Shown piece after piece: positions 1 to 10,689 of a stretch of 64,000 bases of DNA. This stretch comes from Ustilaginoidea virens. Its lineage: Eukaryota > Ascomycota > Sordariomycetes > Hypocreales > Clavicipitaceae. Position numbers and translations under genes: made by a program. The stretch lies in assembly GCF_000687475.1 (NCBI RefSeq), contig NC_057316.1, positions 7,006,001 through 7,070,000 on the forward strand, written 5' to 3'. Numbering within the stretch: the stretch's first letter is position 1; each line of letters starts with the position of its first letter. Below the pieces are notes generated by a model. It saw only the letters and a program-made list of their open reading frames with translations, was not told the origin of the DNA and searched no databases.

Positions 1-480
1 TACCTGGGCTCGCTGCGCGACATGCAGGCCTTTTCCCTCAGCCTCAAGAACCTCCTGCGCGCGCGGGAGCAGAAGCAGCTCGACCACGAGCAGCTGACCG
101 AGTACCTCAACAAGTCCACCGGCGAGCGCGACTCCCTGCAGTCCGGCCACGCCTCCTCGGGCGCCGGGTCCTTTATCCGCGCCAAGATCGAGGACGTCCG
201 CGGCGTCGACCACGAGCAGGCCCGGCGGGAGCGCCAGCGCAAGCTGGAGCTGCGCGTCGAGGAGCTCACCAACGAGGTGGAGCGCGCCCGCGCCACCTCG
301 GACATGTTTGACGACGAGGTGGTCCGCGAGGTGGCCGATTTCGAGCGCATCAAGCGCGCAGAGTTCAAGGCCCAGCTGGGCGGGCTGGCCGACGCCCACG
401 TCGCCTTTTACGGCGAGGTCATGGACATTTGGGGCAAGTACATACGGGAGATGGAGAAGGAGGGCATAGCCGCCGCCTAG
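1..480 (+). CDS. snx4: Sorting nexin Snx4/Atg24, C-terminal part (5' truncated by window edge)
   Basis: The reading frame is open from base 1, so only the last 159 residues of a longer protein are visible. The visible part is the helical, coiled-coil C-terminal half of a BAR domain: charged heptad-like sequence with a conserved SFIRAKIEDVRGVDHEQ segment, then REVADFERIKRAEFKAQL and a terminal helix ending in EKEGIAAA. This pattern is characteristic of Snx4 (Atg24), a PX-BAR nexin that retrieves cargo from endosomes to the Golgi and takes part in selective autophagy; the PX domain would lie upstream of the window. No intron is seen in this part. Assignment to Snx4 rather than another BAR nexin rests on recognising the segment; the family is fairly sure, the paralogue less so. 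Confidence 0.8.
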   Translation, partial: YLGSLRDMQAFSLSLKNLLRAREQKQLDHEQLTEYLNKSTGERDSLQSGHASSGAGSFIRAKIEDVRGVDHEQARRERQRKLELRVEELTNEVERARATSDMFDDEVVREVADFERIKRAEFKAQLGGLADAHVAFYGEVMDIWGKYIREMEKEGIAAA

Positions 481-1353
481 AGTTGCGTTGCTTTGCTTCT
501 GTCGCAGAAGCCACCGAGACACGAAGAGCGGATGGGGAACACCTGGCGTTGGCCTCTTTTCTTTCTTTCTTTCTTTTTTTCCTTTTCTTTTTTTCTTCTT
601 CTTCTTCTTCTTTTTGTCTTGTTCTTTTTCTTTTTTTTTGCGTCCCTGTCGTCTTCTCTGTTGTTGTGCTCTTGTTGGCGTTGGCGAGGATACCGGTTTT
701 TCTCACCTTTATAGTGTGCGTGGCTGCCTTGCCTGGCACCTGTTTAGCATGGCACGGGGGCGGAGGCAGCCGGGGCGAAAGGGCTTTGGCAGGGAATAGA
801 AATGTCTGGCTGCGGCGGCACTGCTTTTCCAGGATGGTATGCCATGGATGCTGCTGATGCTGTGCTGTGCTGTGCTGATGCTGTGCTGTGCTGTGCTGTG
901 CTGTGCTGTGCTGTGCTGTGCTGTGCTGTGCTGTGCTGTGCTGTGCTGTGCTGTGCTGTGCTGTGCTGATGATGATGATGATGCTGATGATATGCGCAGC
1001 GTGAGGTACACCATCATCAGACTAATTTCATCACACAACTGATGCAATGTCGCGCGTTCGCACACCGCCAGACTACATCCCCCATCACTGACGCACATCG
1101 TGCACAAGTCCAGCCAGACCAGACCAAATCCCCAACACTGATGCACGCATGTCGCGCGCCCGACGAATAAAGAAAATACACAAGGAATGGCCGGGAATGA
1201 AGACGGCCGGATAAATAAATAAATAAGTAAATAAATAAATACATGGAAACGATGCTCGAACCGGCCATCTCGGTTGCCCCCCTCTCACCCCCGGCTCACG
1301 CATCAACAGCTGTGCCCTTTTATTCCTGGGGGGTTGTGGTTCTTGTTCAAACA
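481..1353. other. Intergenic region, low complexity
   Basis: Between the snx4 stop and the kexin stop. It holds a long pyrimidine tract (about 555-652), a CTGTG pentanucleotide array, a short GAT run and an AT-rich TAAA repeat (about 1213-1245) near the kexin 3' end. Open frames here are made of repeat-encoded Ser/Phe/Cys/Ala runs and are not genes. Confidence 0.8.
881..965. repeat. (CTGTG)17 microsatellite
   Basis: Seventeen uninterrupted copies of the 5-bp unit CTGTG, preceded by shorter interrupted copies from about 860 and followed by a (GAT)n run. Confidence 0.97.
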
Positions 1354-4123
1354 TCACTGCTTCTTGTCCAGCAGCTTCGTGTCGTCCTCGTCGTCCGTCT
1401 CCCCGCCAATCACGTACTGGTCGTCGTCGTCGTCGTCGTCGTCCGCGCCGGCCAGCCGCTCCGCGGAGCGATCCTTGTACGAGCCAAACTCGTCGTCGTC
1501 GTCATCTTCGTCGCCGCTGCCCCCGCCAAAGGCGTCGTACAGCTCGCCCCCGCGGGTTCGGCGGGCCCCCTGGCCCCGTTCCTTGGCGGCCAGGGCGTCG
1601 CCTTCCTCGTCGTCGAGCACCTCGAAGTCGTAGCTGCTGCGGGTGTCGTTGCGCAGGCGGCGCCGGCGGGCGATCCACATGTACAGCCCGATGGCCAGGC
1701 AGAAGGCGACGATGAGGCTGGCCGCGCCGGCGATCCAGGCCTTCTTCGACGCCGCAAACGTGGGGAACTTGTCGATCCAGGAGGAGGAGGAGGAGGAGGA
1801 GGCGGAGGCGGAGGCGGCGGCGGCGGCGGCGGTCGAGGAGGATGCCGTCGCGGCGGGCGAGGCGGGCGAGGCCTCGGCGGGCGTTGAGCTGGGCTTCGTG
1901 GGTCTTTCGGGGTGGTCCGTCGGCTGGACCAGCGACGAGTGCGTGGGCGACGGCACGCTGCCCAGGGTGGAGGTGACGGCGGGCGCGGTGACGGTTTGCA
2001 TCTTGTCGTGGTCTTCGTCGTCCTTGTCCGTGGGCATGGCCAACTTGGTCGCCTTGCTCGCGTCCTTGGCCTCACCCCACAGCTTCAGGTGCCAGTCCAC
2101 CAGGGCGCCTTGATGCTCGTTCTCTTTGGTGTCTCTCACGACCAGGGTCCACTTTCCGACCCCCTTTTCGCCCCTGCAGAAAGCGCTGGATCAGTATCGT
2201 GCCCCCGTGGGCGGAGGGACAGGCTGGGGCAATTGAACACGTTCTGCTCGAGACGTACCAGTGAGCCACGGTCATAAACGTCCAGTCAACGTAGCCAGCC
2301 TTCTTGTTGTCGTCCTTTCGCGACGTGGCTATGTGGCTTATCACATTGGCTGGGCTGATCAGGTCCACGCTCAGGTCGCCGCGCCGGGTGTGGTTGACGT
2401 TCATGGTCACGGTGACGTGCTCCAATCTCTCGAGATTAGCTCCCTTGATCATGTCCTCGGTCACGTCAAAGCTGACGATCAGCCCGTGGTTTCCCTCGGG
2501 AATGGCCTTCTTGACGTGGAGCCATGGCGAGAAGAACCATGCCTGAGGCTTGACCTTTTTCCACGTCTTGGCCTTGTGCACAAGCTCGTAAGAGTCAATC
2601 TTGCCGTAGCCAAAAACATGGCTAAACTGCTTGCCGATGGCTGTTTGCTGCCAGTCGGCGTGCTCGTCGGCGACAGGCTTGGCCGTGTCCATGGCAAGAT
2701 ACTGCATGTCTCGCCAACCGAGGTCAGGTCGGACCTCCAGCACCAGGGCAAAGATGCCGGCCGCCAGGGGTGCTGCTGCTGAGGTTCCTCCATGGCCAAC
2801 AGCGCACTTGTTTTCTCCAACGTCCGTGGTGTGCTGAGACGAGGTTAGCAACTTGCCGCGTTCACTGGGATGAACGTCCCGGGACGGGCGGGGGAGAGGG
2901 GGGGTTCATCCCGAAACTTCTTTTTTTTTCTTTCTCTCGTTCCTTCTTCTCCCCTTGCTTCAACTTACTATGGAATCGCCACTACCACTGCTGTACGTGA
3001 CAACGAGCTGAGCTGAGCAGTGCTCGGAATAGTACGGATGCTGGCCGGCTCGGTCTACTGCGCCGACGGTAATGCTGTAGATGGAGTTGGTGTAGCCGTC
3101 AAAGTTGCAGTTGTCATCGCTGGCCGCGCCGTTGCCGCTGGCGAAGACATAGATGGAGCCGAGGCCGCCGCGGCCTTCCTGGATCGACTTGAGCATGGCT
3201 CTCCTGATGAGAACGCCGGGCGCCTCCATGGTCCGGCCGTCGTCGCGCGGGCCCCAGGAGCACGAGTAGATCTGGTTCAGGTCGTACTTGTACATCATGG
3301 CTTCGGCCTCGTCAGCGTCGCTGATGGGCTTGCTGAGGATGCGGATGCCAGCAATTTTGGCATCGTAAGCGACGCCGATGCCGCAAACGTCGTTTCGCAC
3401 AGCCGCGACCTCGCCGGCGCACCGAGTGCCGTGGCGGTCGTCAAAGAGCTGAGGGGCGGGTTCGGCATGTTTGTCGTTGAAGTCGTACGAGCCTTGCGCA
3501 AAGTAGTTGTCCTTGAGGTCTCGACTCTTCATGTCCAGGCCGTCGTCGATGATGGCTACAGTCGAGTTCTTGCCGGTTATCCCCTCCAGCCACACATCTG
3601 TCACGTTGACGTCGTGGCCAATCTGGATCGGGTTGAAGAGGTGCCATTGATCCTTGAATATCGGATCCTTTATTTGGAGCCTCTCCATTACGGACGACTG
3701 CTTCTTGACGGCCCAGTCGACGGCGGCGGCGGCATTGCCTGCCCGGGGCAGAACAGCTCCCGCAGGCGGAGGGGGGATAACCCGCTTGTGCAAGTGCTGA
3801 CGAAGCTTCTGCTTCCTCGAGAGGAGGACCTTGTCGAGGATGTCGGATTCGCCAGGAGCGGAGCGCCTCCTCAAGGCCTGATCGGATAGCTGGCGCTTGA
3901 CGACATCGCTCCCGGACCTGGGGGCGCTGAAGACGTGATGGCGGGATAGACTGCCCAAGACACCGTCGTGCCGCAAGCCTAAACGTGAGGCGATTTGTTC
4001 TGGAGCGGCGCCTGCGTCGAGGTGCAGGACATAGTAATCGTTGTTGACGTAGTCTCTGCTGACAGGGTCGGCGCAAGCGATTGCGGCAAGGCCCAAGAGG
4101 CCAGCCAAGGATGCGACCTTCAT
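1354..4123 (-). CDS. kex2: Kexin, Kex2-type proprotein convertase (peptidase S8B)
   Basis: Exons 4123..2969, 2833..2259, 2173..1354; introns 135 and 85 nt. The 849-aa product is the usual kexin length. Kexin is a calcium-dependent Golgi membrane protease that cleaves secreted precursors after Lys-Arg/Arg-Arg. Visible parts: signal peptide (1-18); propeptide ending in a likely autocleavage site LHKR (111-114); catalytic domain with DDGLD (Asp193/194), DRHGTRCAGE (His231), oxyanion Asn331 (FASGNG) and GHGGTSAAAP (Ser403); a P-domain (TVTMNVNHTRRGDLSVDLISP); a Ser/Ala-rich stalk; one membrane span (AGAASLIVAFCLAIGLYMWI); and a cytosolic tail rich in Asp/Glu. Donor GTAAGT, branch GCTAAC and acceptor CTCAG bound intron 1; the third exon restores HWGEKGVGKWTLVV. 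The Asp, Ser and Ala runs in the tail and stalk come from trinucleotide repeats. Identification is secure. Confidence 0.96.
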
Positions 4124-5226
4124 GTCGAAAAGGGACAGGAGGGGGCCAGCGGGAGGCTAGTCGAGGCCGAAGGAGGCCGAAGGAGGAGGCAAATGAGATG
4201 CGGCCGAAGCTGCCGAGCCTGCCGAGCCTGCCGACTCTCGGCACAATCCCGAATAGCAGCGAGGCAGTGTGGGAAAGTCGGAGGAGGAATCGGGTGGCCC
4301 TGTTTGATCGTGGTCAGTTGTTCTGCCCGTCGATGGCGGCGACCCAGGCTGAAGTCGAGTTGAGCGGACTCGACGGTTACTTGGAGAAGGCGTACCTCGC
4401 AACGGGGGGCAAAAAGAGGGCCCAGGGGGTTGCCAAGCAATGGTTGGGAGGCAAGTTGAGGCAGATCAGATCAGATCAGATCAGATCAAATGAAGAAGTG
4501 ATGGGCCAGCAGCATGTTGATGTCGTGCTCTGTCTGTCTGTCTGTCTGTCTGTCTGGTCGGCTTTGCCGCTTTGCCCAGCCGCTTTTGCCAGAAACGCAG
4601 TGGGGCTACGGGCGCCCCTAGCGTGCCCCACAGCCTAAAACCTCTCATCAAAGCAAAAGCCGTCTGGTGCGTGCCGGCCAGCTGCTTTAGGTAAGCGAAA
4701 AGACAGCCCAACCCTCTTTTCCTGGGTATTTCGTATTTCGCCGTTGGGTTTGGCACTGCATAGCACTGCATGTCTTTGTTCCTCCCATTGCTGCCGAGTC
4801 CAGGGCACCACCGCGCTAGGATGTTGGGGGTTTGGCGTTTTAACCAGGTACATTCATGTACCTGGGTAGCTACAGGTACCTCCTTATGTGAGATGGGTGT
4901 CCTGGCGAATCTAGAATTCGTTAGCACCTATTCGCCGGCACCCATTCGCTGGCACCCATTCGCTGGCACCCATTCGTTGACACCGACTCCAGAGTCCGTG
5001 CGATGCATTTTCCGCCCGTACGGTACGGACGTACATGTATGTACCTTGGTTAGGTGGGTCAGTCATCACTGGCTGGGTTCAGGGGAACGGTCCCAGCCAC
5101 CTTCCCTGGGCACGCACCCTCCCAAGACAGCAACATGTAGTCCGTACATAAGCATACATTCCTCTTACCTCCTGGTTGTCATCACCAAGACCATCACAGC
5201 CTAACGTATCAACAGCACCAAAGCTT
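4124..5226. other. Kexin upstream region with short tandem repeats
   Basis: No supported gene. It contains the kexin promoter side, (CAGAT)5 at 4462-4486, (CTGT)6 at 4530-4553, a 10-bp-arm inverted repeat (CCAGGTACAT...ATGTACCTGG) at 4844-4865, and a fourfold 14-bp direct repeat at 4927-4982. Confidence 0.75.
4927..4982. repeat. 14-bp direct repeat, four copies
   Basis: Four head-to-tail units, CCTATTCGCCGGCA, CCCATTCGCTGGCA (twice) and CCCATTCGTTGACA. The two middle copies are identical and the outer two diverge at a few positions. Confidence 0.93.
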
Positions 5227-5576
5227 ATGCCCCGCTCTCAACATCATCGGGAAGCCTCATCATCATCACAAGGCTATTCCATCAGGCCCTCTGACCGTAT
5301 TCTCCCTGACCACTTGGCTTCGAGAGCAATACTAGACCCCTACTTCGACAACACCAGCGATGCTCCTGGTGCCGCTATATGCGTTGATGACGCCTGGCTC
5401 CTCGTTCGATTATTCTGGCGCTGGTGCCGTAGCGTGGAGGATCCAAAGGTATGTAAGTACCTAATGTAAGTCTTTCTTCTTGGTGTCGAGTCTTGAGCCA
5501 GCAGGCAGCCCAGCCACCCAAAGGCATTCTTTCCTCGACAGGGTCTGAAGTACTCCAGCATCTCCTAGACAAGTAA
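5227..5576 (+). CDS. Small hypothetical protein (uncertain two-exon gene)
   Basis: I do not recognise this protein. An ATG at 5227 opens 74 codons ending in DPK exactly before a good donor (GTATGT at 5449). A 53-nt intron to the acceptor GAGCCAG lets the frame continue from 5502 for 24 more codons (QAAQPPKG... HLLDK) to TAA at 5574-5576, giving 98 aa. An AATAAA follows at 5614-5619. The N-terminus is Ser/His/Arg-rich; the middle (DDAWLLVRLFWRWCRSVED) is Trp/Leu-rich and could form a helix. No signal peptide or known motif. The clean donor, the in-frame junction and the polyadenylation-like signal are the only support, so this may be chance. Confidence 0.35.
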
Positions 5577-5742
5577 GATGCGTCATTATCAACGTCGCAA
5601 CTACTACATTCTAAATAAATCATCAAATCATCAAATAATCAAATAATCAAAACGCCAGCTTCGACACTTCCCAGCTCAAGCTGATTGGAGCGCCATTCGC
5701 CCGGTTGACTTTGGCGCAATCAACTTGTACCGCCTTGCGGGA

Positions 5743-5806
5743 GAAAAAAAAAGAAAAAAAAAAAGAAAAAAAAAAGAAAAGAAAAGAATAGAAAAAACAA
5801 GAAAAG
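5743..5806. repeat. Purine-rich A/G tract downstream of the phosphate carrier
   Basis: Runs of A interrupted by single G, directly after the stop codon of the minus-strand carrier gene. On that strand it is a pyrimidine tract in the 3' UTR. Confidence 0.85.
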
Positions 5807-5812
5807 GACAAA

Positions 5813-6906
5813 TCACAGTGCCTGCTCCTTGTGAATCTCAATGCTCGCGGGTGCACCTGTCAGCTCCTTGCATTTGGCGTACAAGACAAACTGCCCAGAC
5901 ACCAACGCGCACGTCATGACCAGACGAGGTCCCAGGCCAGTCAACAATAGCCTCCTGGGACCAAACTCGGCCGCAAGTTGAAACATGCGACTGGTGGCGC
6001 TCTGGTTCTTGTCGCCAGCCCCCTTGTTGATTGCCGACAAGAGCGTATCTGCAGGGTGAGACAAGACTGCTGCTGCCGCACCAGCAGCCAGCCCGGACGT
6101 AAGCTCCACGCCAGTCGACTCCAGACTGCTCAGCTTGGCTTTTCGTTCCGGGCCCATGGCTCGATAGAGCATCTCGTTGACCGCCTCGTGAGCAGAGAAT
6201 TGCCCGACCGCAAAGGGAACCTGCTTGAACAGGAGGGGCACGAATCCCGAGTAGAAGCCGGCAAGGCCTTCTTGACGGGCCATCTTGGTGAAGCCCGACG
6301 CAAGACCAGCCGCATACCCGCGCTGGGACACCAAGCGGATTCGGGTGGCTTCCAGCGGGCAGAGGAAGATGTCGGCCAACAGCTCCGCCGTAGCGCTAGC
6401 GCCGAGGTAGATTCCCATGCGATGGTTGACGGCTTTCTCTGGGCCGCCACCAAGTGCGATGTACTGCTTCTTGAAGAATTCGTAGCCGGCAAACTTGGCA
6501 CCGCCCTGGACAAGGTAGCCCACGGCAGTTGGGCCGAAACCCGTCAGCAGCGCCGCTGCCCCCTCCTTTGCGACAATGCTACGCGTAGCCCGCACCATGT
6601 TGAGGCCCTTCATCGCATCATCGACCTGGATTCGCGTCTTGACCACGTCAATCGGTGTAGCGGCCTGCAGAAATAGGATCGACTGGTCAGCACGGCACTC
6701 GCACAAAGCATGTATAAAAAAAAAAAAAAAAAAAAAAAAAGACCTCGCAACTTGAGGCCCCCTGCAGTTCAAGTCCAATCTTCGTTCGTCAAGATGGGTG
6801 GCATTCTCACCGCATGTGTACTTGTGGCTGCGAGCGCTCCTGCTGCGAAGAACTTGACATGGTCGCCGACGGTGAAACTCGGCAGCTCACCACCTCTCGA
6901 GGCCAT
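5813..6906 (-). CDS. mir1: Mitochondrial phosphate carrier (Mir1/Pic2 family)
   Basis: Exons 6906..6811 and 6664..5813; one 146-nt intron; 315 aa, the usual size. Carrier of the mitochondrial inner membrane that imports inorganic phosphate with a proton for ATP synthesis. Three mitochondrial-carrier signatures are visible: PIDVVKTRIQ after the first helix, CPLEATRIRLVSQ, and HPADTLLSAINK. The segments GALLTGFGPTAVGYLVQGG-like and FYSGFVPLLFKQVPFAVGQF mark the phosphate subfamily. The first exon (MASRGGELPSFTVGDHVKFF... ATSTHA) joins in frame to AATPIDVVK through donor GTGAGA and acceptor CTGCAG. The intron carries a T-rich tract (A-run on the plus strand at about 6716-6740). It ends ...IEIHKEQAL. 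Family is certain; the split between Mir1-like and Pic2-like paralogues is not resolved. Confidence 0.93.
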
Positions 6907-8934
6907 TTGCGAGACGAAAGGAACGTCGAGCCGTTACTGAGGTACTGAAGCGCAACCTTGTGTGCCGCGGGCGCGCAAAACGAGGAGCGACGGCTTTGAT
7001 TCGAGGGCCAGGTACGTGGTTGGGAAGACGCGAGCTTTGGAACGGCCAAGAGGCCAATTGATGCCGCGCTGGTATCTTGCTTGGTTCTTGTTCGGGAAAG
7101 GCGGGAACGGTGGGAACGACGTCATGCAAACCCGGCTGCGGCAGCCGCTTCAGCTGCTGGAAGGCATCGGGATCGATTGATCCTTCCCTGCCCACTGCAA
7201 ACGAGCCCTGCCCAGCGGAAATCCGGCTCTCTGGTCGGGTTTGCCTCCACCAGCTAGCTCCACGTCCATTGTGCATTTCTGCCTCTTTGTTTTACCTGAC
7301 AGATCTGGAGAGGCTATCCGTGTTGGAACTTGGAACAGACTTTGCGTCAATTGAGCAAGTGACCTGTCATGCTTCCCTGCCGCTGCAGGAATGCGCTCAC
7401 AACTCGCAGCCATTGCTTGGCTGCCGACAAATCAGACGTCACGGAGAACTTTGAACCCATGCTTACTTTTTCTGGCGACCCATGGATTTCATTTTTAAAA
7501 CAACTTTCAGCCCGGAAAGTAGTCGAGTCAACAAAACTTGTCCTTCGTCATCCGAAACCCTGAACTGAACTCCTCACTTCCCTTTGGCATGGCTTCATTG
7601 ATGGGGCAGGCTCAGCTTGGCACTTGTTCCGCCTTCGGTTGCTCGCTTCCCGACTTGCCGCCATGGCTTTGGTGACTGCCCTCTGTATAAACCTCTCTCG
7701 TCGTGCCGAGACTGAGACGGAGGGGACGTGGGCATCCAACTTTCTGCCTGGGTTCGCGGATCACAAAAATCTCCGCTACGGCAACTACTCACCTGTTGAA
7801 CGGACTTTGAAGTCGTGTCCAGATGACCCAAACGCACACGATGTGAGCCAAGTAGAGATGGGGCCCAACAGCTTGCCTCGGACACTTTCCACGTCAAGCT
7901 GCTCCGTACTGGTCTAGCTTTATCCCGTTGTGCCTATCTGGCTTGGCTCAAGACAATTCGAGCCTGCAGTTCAACGACTTGTTGTGGCCAACGCTCGAGG
8001 AATAAACCCGACCACCGGGAAGCTTGCCAACGGGGATGATCATCCGCCCTTTCCCGCTCGTACGATGGAACCTTCATGCTCCGCATCACTTTCCGAGTTG
8101 TGGCCAGTCCCAGCAGACTGGGACTCCTTATGAGCCTCGATTGCGCGTTGCGATGGAGCCAACGGACAGGCCAACCCTTGGCAAGCGAGCCAGCCTGCTT
8201 CCGCGACTCTGGAGACAATATGCATGGCGTCTGCAACCCCCCAGATAAAGTAACCATCCACATCATCTACGGCGTGTGTGAATGGATAGTCCGTAGCTTC
8301 TGCTCGATCCGTAAAAACCCGCCGAGTTTCGCTTTGTCTAAACCAGCGTACTGGGAATAGGCGTCCAACGGCACTAAATTTACCGCAACGTCTAGGGTGC
8401 TGCAGCTTTTTTTCTTTCTTTCCTTCCCTCCTTTGCTTGTTCGTCTGAACCATTGCGCAAGAAGGCCATCGGCCGTACCGAAAGGGCTGGACTTGAATGC
8501 CTGCGCTGATCCAGTCACCCCTCGCCTTCCTTCGCATACGCCACGCGCCGGAAGCATTTCCTCCTGGGAGACCCGGTCCTCATTGGGGAAACAAAAATTG
8601 GAGGAAGCATGCAGGCCACCCAGGCTGCTGTACGGCGACGACCCAGCAATCTGGTTCTGGGCAAAACACGTTTCTCTCCCTCATCCAGGGCAATTATCGC
8701 TACTCCGTACGGAGTACTTTGAAAAAGTTTCTTAAAAGGGGCGCTACCGCAGATGGTTGAGGACCAAGGTTCTTTCGTTGTGTGACCATCGTTTGCTGGA
8801 TATTTCAGCATCCAAGCAACGTTAAAGACACGAGCCTTGGTTCCTCTCCCTGCTTTCAACCTCTTCTGAATTTACACCCCCCGTTAGCCTGACGGGCTTG
8901 TCGTGTCTCGTCGGGTTGCTGAAATAACGCTGAC
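6907..8934. other. Intergenic region without supported genes
   Basis: Two kilobases between divergent start codons. Open frames on both strands up to about 165 codons lack recognisable motifs and splice logic. A perfect 16-bp palindrome (TACTCCGTACGGAGTA) lies at 8701-8716, about 220 bp before the next start codon. Confidence 0.7.
8701..8716. repeat. Perfect palindrome TACTCCGTACGGAGTA
   Basis: Sixteen bases identical to their reverse complement; a member of the dispersed TACGGAGTA family found throughout the intergenic DNA of this window. Confidence 0.95.
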
Positions 8935-9921
8935 ATGGCGTTTTTAAAAATGGCTTCGGAGGACGAGGTCGAGACTTTCTTCTTGAATGGAACGGAAAAT
9001 GACAAAGGGTTGGGTCAATACACACCCCCGGCATCTTTTGCGCAATCAGTACGAATACTAAAAGGATCCGGGTGTTGTGACGACAGTTCGAGCATGGCCG
9101 GTAAGCATCAATACAACAGCATGTCCGATTCTGACGAGGCCAAGTCCCCGTTGATGGCTCTGGAGCACCAAGAGACTCGCATTCCCGACTTGGTCCACGA
9201 GAATCCACCGTGGGTGGAAACCTCACGCGCGAGCACGCCAGGAGAGACGAGGCCGCCTTCCGTGTCATTTTCCCTTCAATCATACCTGGATGATGAAAAT
9301 GACCTGGAGAAGAGGCTCGTGGGAGCTGCGGAGCTCAGCCCAGGTTTCCAGGCACATCACATGGTGAAACAGGAGGTACGGGCGCAAGGGTCGAACCACA
9401 AAGCAGCCACAGCCGCCTCGGCAGCTCTGCCCGGCTTGGAAACGACCAATGTTGACGACGGAGGCTTGTCTCAATTGCCGGCCATGTCGGCGGCTGAGGA
9501 GGACGGCACAGACGCGCTCACTCACGAAGGCATGTCTCTGGGCTCGCACTCTCCACGTTCAACGACGACTCGGGCATCGGCTTCGACCCTTTCATCCAAA
9601 GGGTCGTCGAACGACCAGGCCTTGGCCCCTGGCTCGGTCTCTAGTCGCCACGTAGCTATCCATCGGCAATTGGAAGAAGCAGGATTATCTGGTCTTGGTG
9701 ATGGATCCCACAGTTTCAACTTGTATCATCGGTACGAATCGTTTGACCTTGCAGATGTCTTGTTTTTTTATTTTCCTTCTTTTATTTTTTTTCTCAAGTC
9801 ACTGGCTGACGATGCTGCTGCAACCAGGGCCGGTACGTTGGACACGAAACGATGGCGCGTGCATAAAAAGAAACGGATGGTGCGTCGTGGGATGCGAGAA
9901 GAGGGTCAGCAGAAGAAATAA
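8935..9921 (+). CDS. Hypothetical low-complexity protein
   Basis: Not recognised. The frame from ATG 8935 encodes a Ser/Ala/Glu-rich, probably disordered protein with patches such as SDSDEAKSPL, SLQSYLDDENDLEKR and SPRSTTTRASASTLSSKGSS. A likely intron lies at 9732-9827: donor GTACGA, a long pyrimidine tract, branch-like GCTGACG and acceptor CAACCAG. It is 96 nt, a multiple of three, so the frame stays open with or without it; splicing gives 296 aa, retention 328 aa. The unspliced segment would encode an implausible Phe-rich stretch, which favours splicing. The C-terminus is strongly basic (KRWRVHKKKRMVRRGMR), compatible with a nuclear localisation signal, but that is inference. No domain was identified. 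Confidence 0.5.
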   Translation: MAFLKMASEDEVETFFLNGTENDKGLGQYTPPASFAQSVRILKGSGCCDDSSSMAGKHQYNSMSDSDEAKSPLMALEHQETRIPDLVHENPPWVETSRASTPGETRPPSVSFSLQSYLDDENDLEKRLVGAAELSPGFQAHHMVKQEVRAQGSNHKAATAASAALPGLETTNVDDGGLSQLPAMSAAEEDGTDALTHEGMSLGSHSPRSTTTRASASTLSSKGSSNDQALAPGSVSSRHVAIHRQLEEAGLSGLGDGSHSFNLYHRYESFDLADVLFFYFPSFIFFLKSLADDAAATRAGTLDTKRWRVHKKKRMVRRGMREEGQQKK

Positions 9922-10254
9922 GAAAAAGAAGGCCCAGGCCTGTTGACTACCAGACGCCGCCAACTGCAGCCCCCAGGATGGCTTGCTTGCAGTACACTGT
10001 GCACTGTGCATGCGTTGTGTGGCCTTGCGTCTGGTCCCAGCCCACTCACCCCACCACCACCACCACCACTCACCCCACCTCGTCATTCCCGCAACCCCAC
10101 CATCCCCACAGGGAACCGGAAAAGAATGTGGTTGCAAACGCAAGAGCCAAAAAATTTTCTTCTCTCCACAAGGGTGTATCTATTATATTTACCAGCCGTG
10201 ATTTGCAACCAGCAAGCTCGGGACTCGAGGATGGCGAGTCGGCGGCTCCCTCCG

Positions 10255-10339
10255 GCCCGGTTAGCTCAATCGGTAGAGCGTGAGACTCTTACGAGTGCAC
10301 GTAATCTCAAGGTTGCGGGTTCGACCCCCGCATCGGGCT
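10255..10339 (+). tRNA. tRNA-Lys (anticodon CUU) with 12-nt intron
   Basis: Cloverleaf by eye: acceptor GCCCGGT pairs with ATCGGGC, D-arm TTAGCTCAATCGGTAGAGC, anticodon stem TGAGA/TCTCA, anticodon CTT at 10288-10290, T-arm GCGGGTTCGACCCCCGC, discriminator T. A 12-nt intron (10292-10303) sits one base after the anticodon, the canonical place for nuclear tRNA introns. A TTTT terminator begins just downstream. Confidence 0.95.
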
Positions 10340-10689
10340 TTTCCTATAATTCACACGATTGAGATGGGGTTCCGGCTTCTGTTTTTTTTTTTTGTTTTTT
10401 TCCTTCTCTTGCTCTTTTCTTTTTTGGGTTTCTTCCTCTTCTTGACTCGGGGCTTGGTTTGCAACTTGCTTGGCCTTTTGCTGTAGCTGGTGAAATCGGA
10501 TGCGTTGTAGACACCCAGACCACCTAATGTACCTCCTAACTGTCCCAATGTCTGGTACGTACCTACCTAGTACTCTAACCCAAGGCAGACGCCGCAGGTG
10601 CACAAGACGATCATCGCGCCTGCCTTCCTCTCCCCTCCTTTTGCCCCTCCTTCCCTGCTCCTCCTTGCCCTCCAGCCCCGCCGCCCGCG
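10340..10689. other. Short intergenic region, T-rich
   Basis: Contains the Pol III terminator of the tRNA, a T-rich tract (about 10380-10440) and, at 10556-10570, a TACGTACCTACCTAG motif of the dispersed GTACCTA family, before the nicotinamidase start. Confidence 0.7.

Noticed and set aside
429..857. Open frames rich in Phe, Ser and Leu next to snx4
   Set aside because: Encoded by the pyrimidine tract; composition artefact.
2261..3889. Long plus-strand open frames (173 and 289 codons) over the kexin gene
   Set aside because: They lie opposite kexin exons with strong protease motifs and encode Val/Ala/Gly-rich sequence without domains; antisense shadows of GC-rich codons.
4462..4982. Direct repeats considered as a CRISPR-like array
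   Set aside because: Units are head-to-tail without spacers and the genome is fungal; they are simple tandem repeats.
7548..8537. Minus-strand frames of 60-165 codons upstream of the hypothetical gene
   Set aside because: No splice structure, motif or composition supporting coding.
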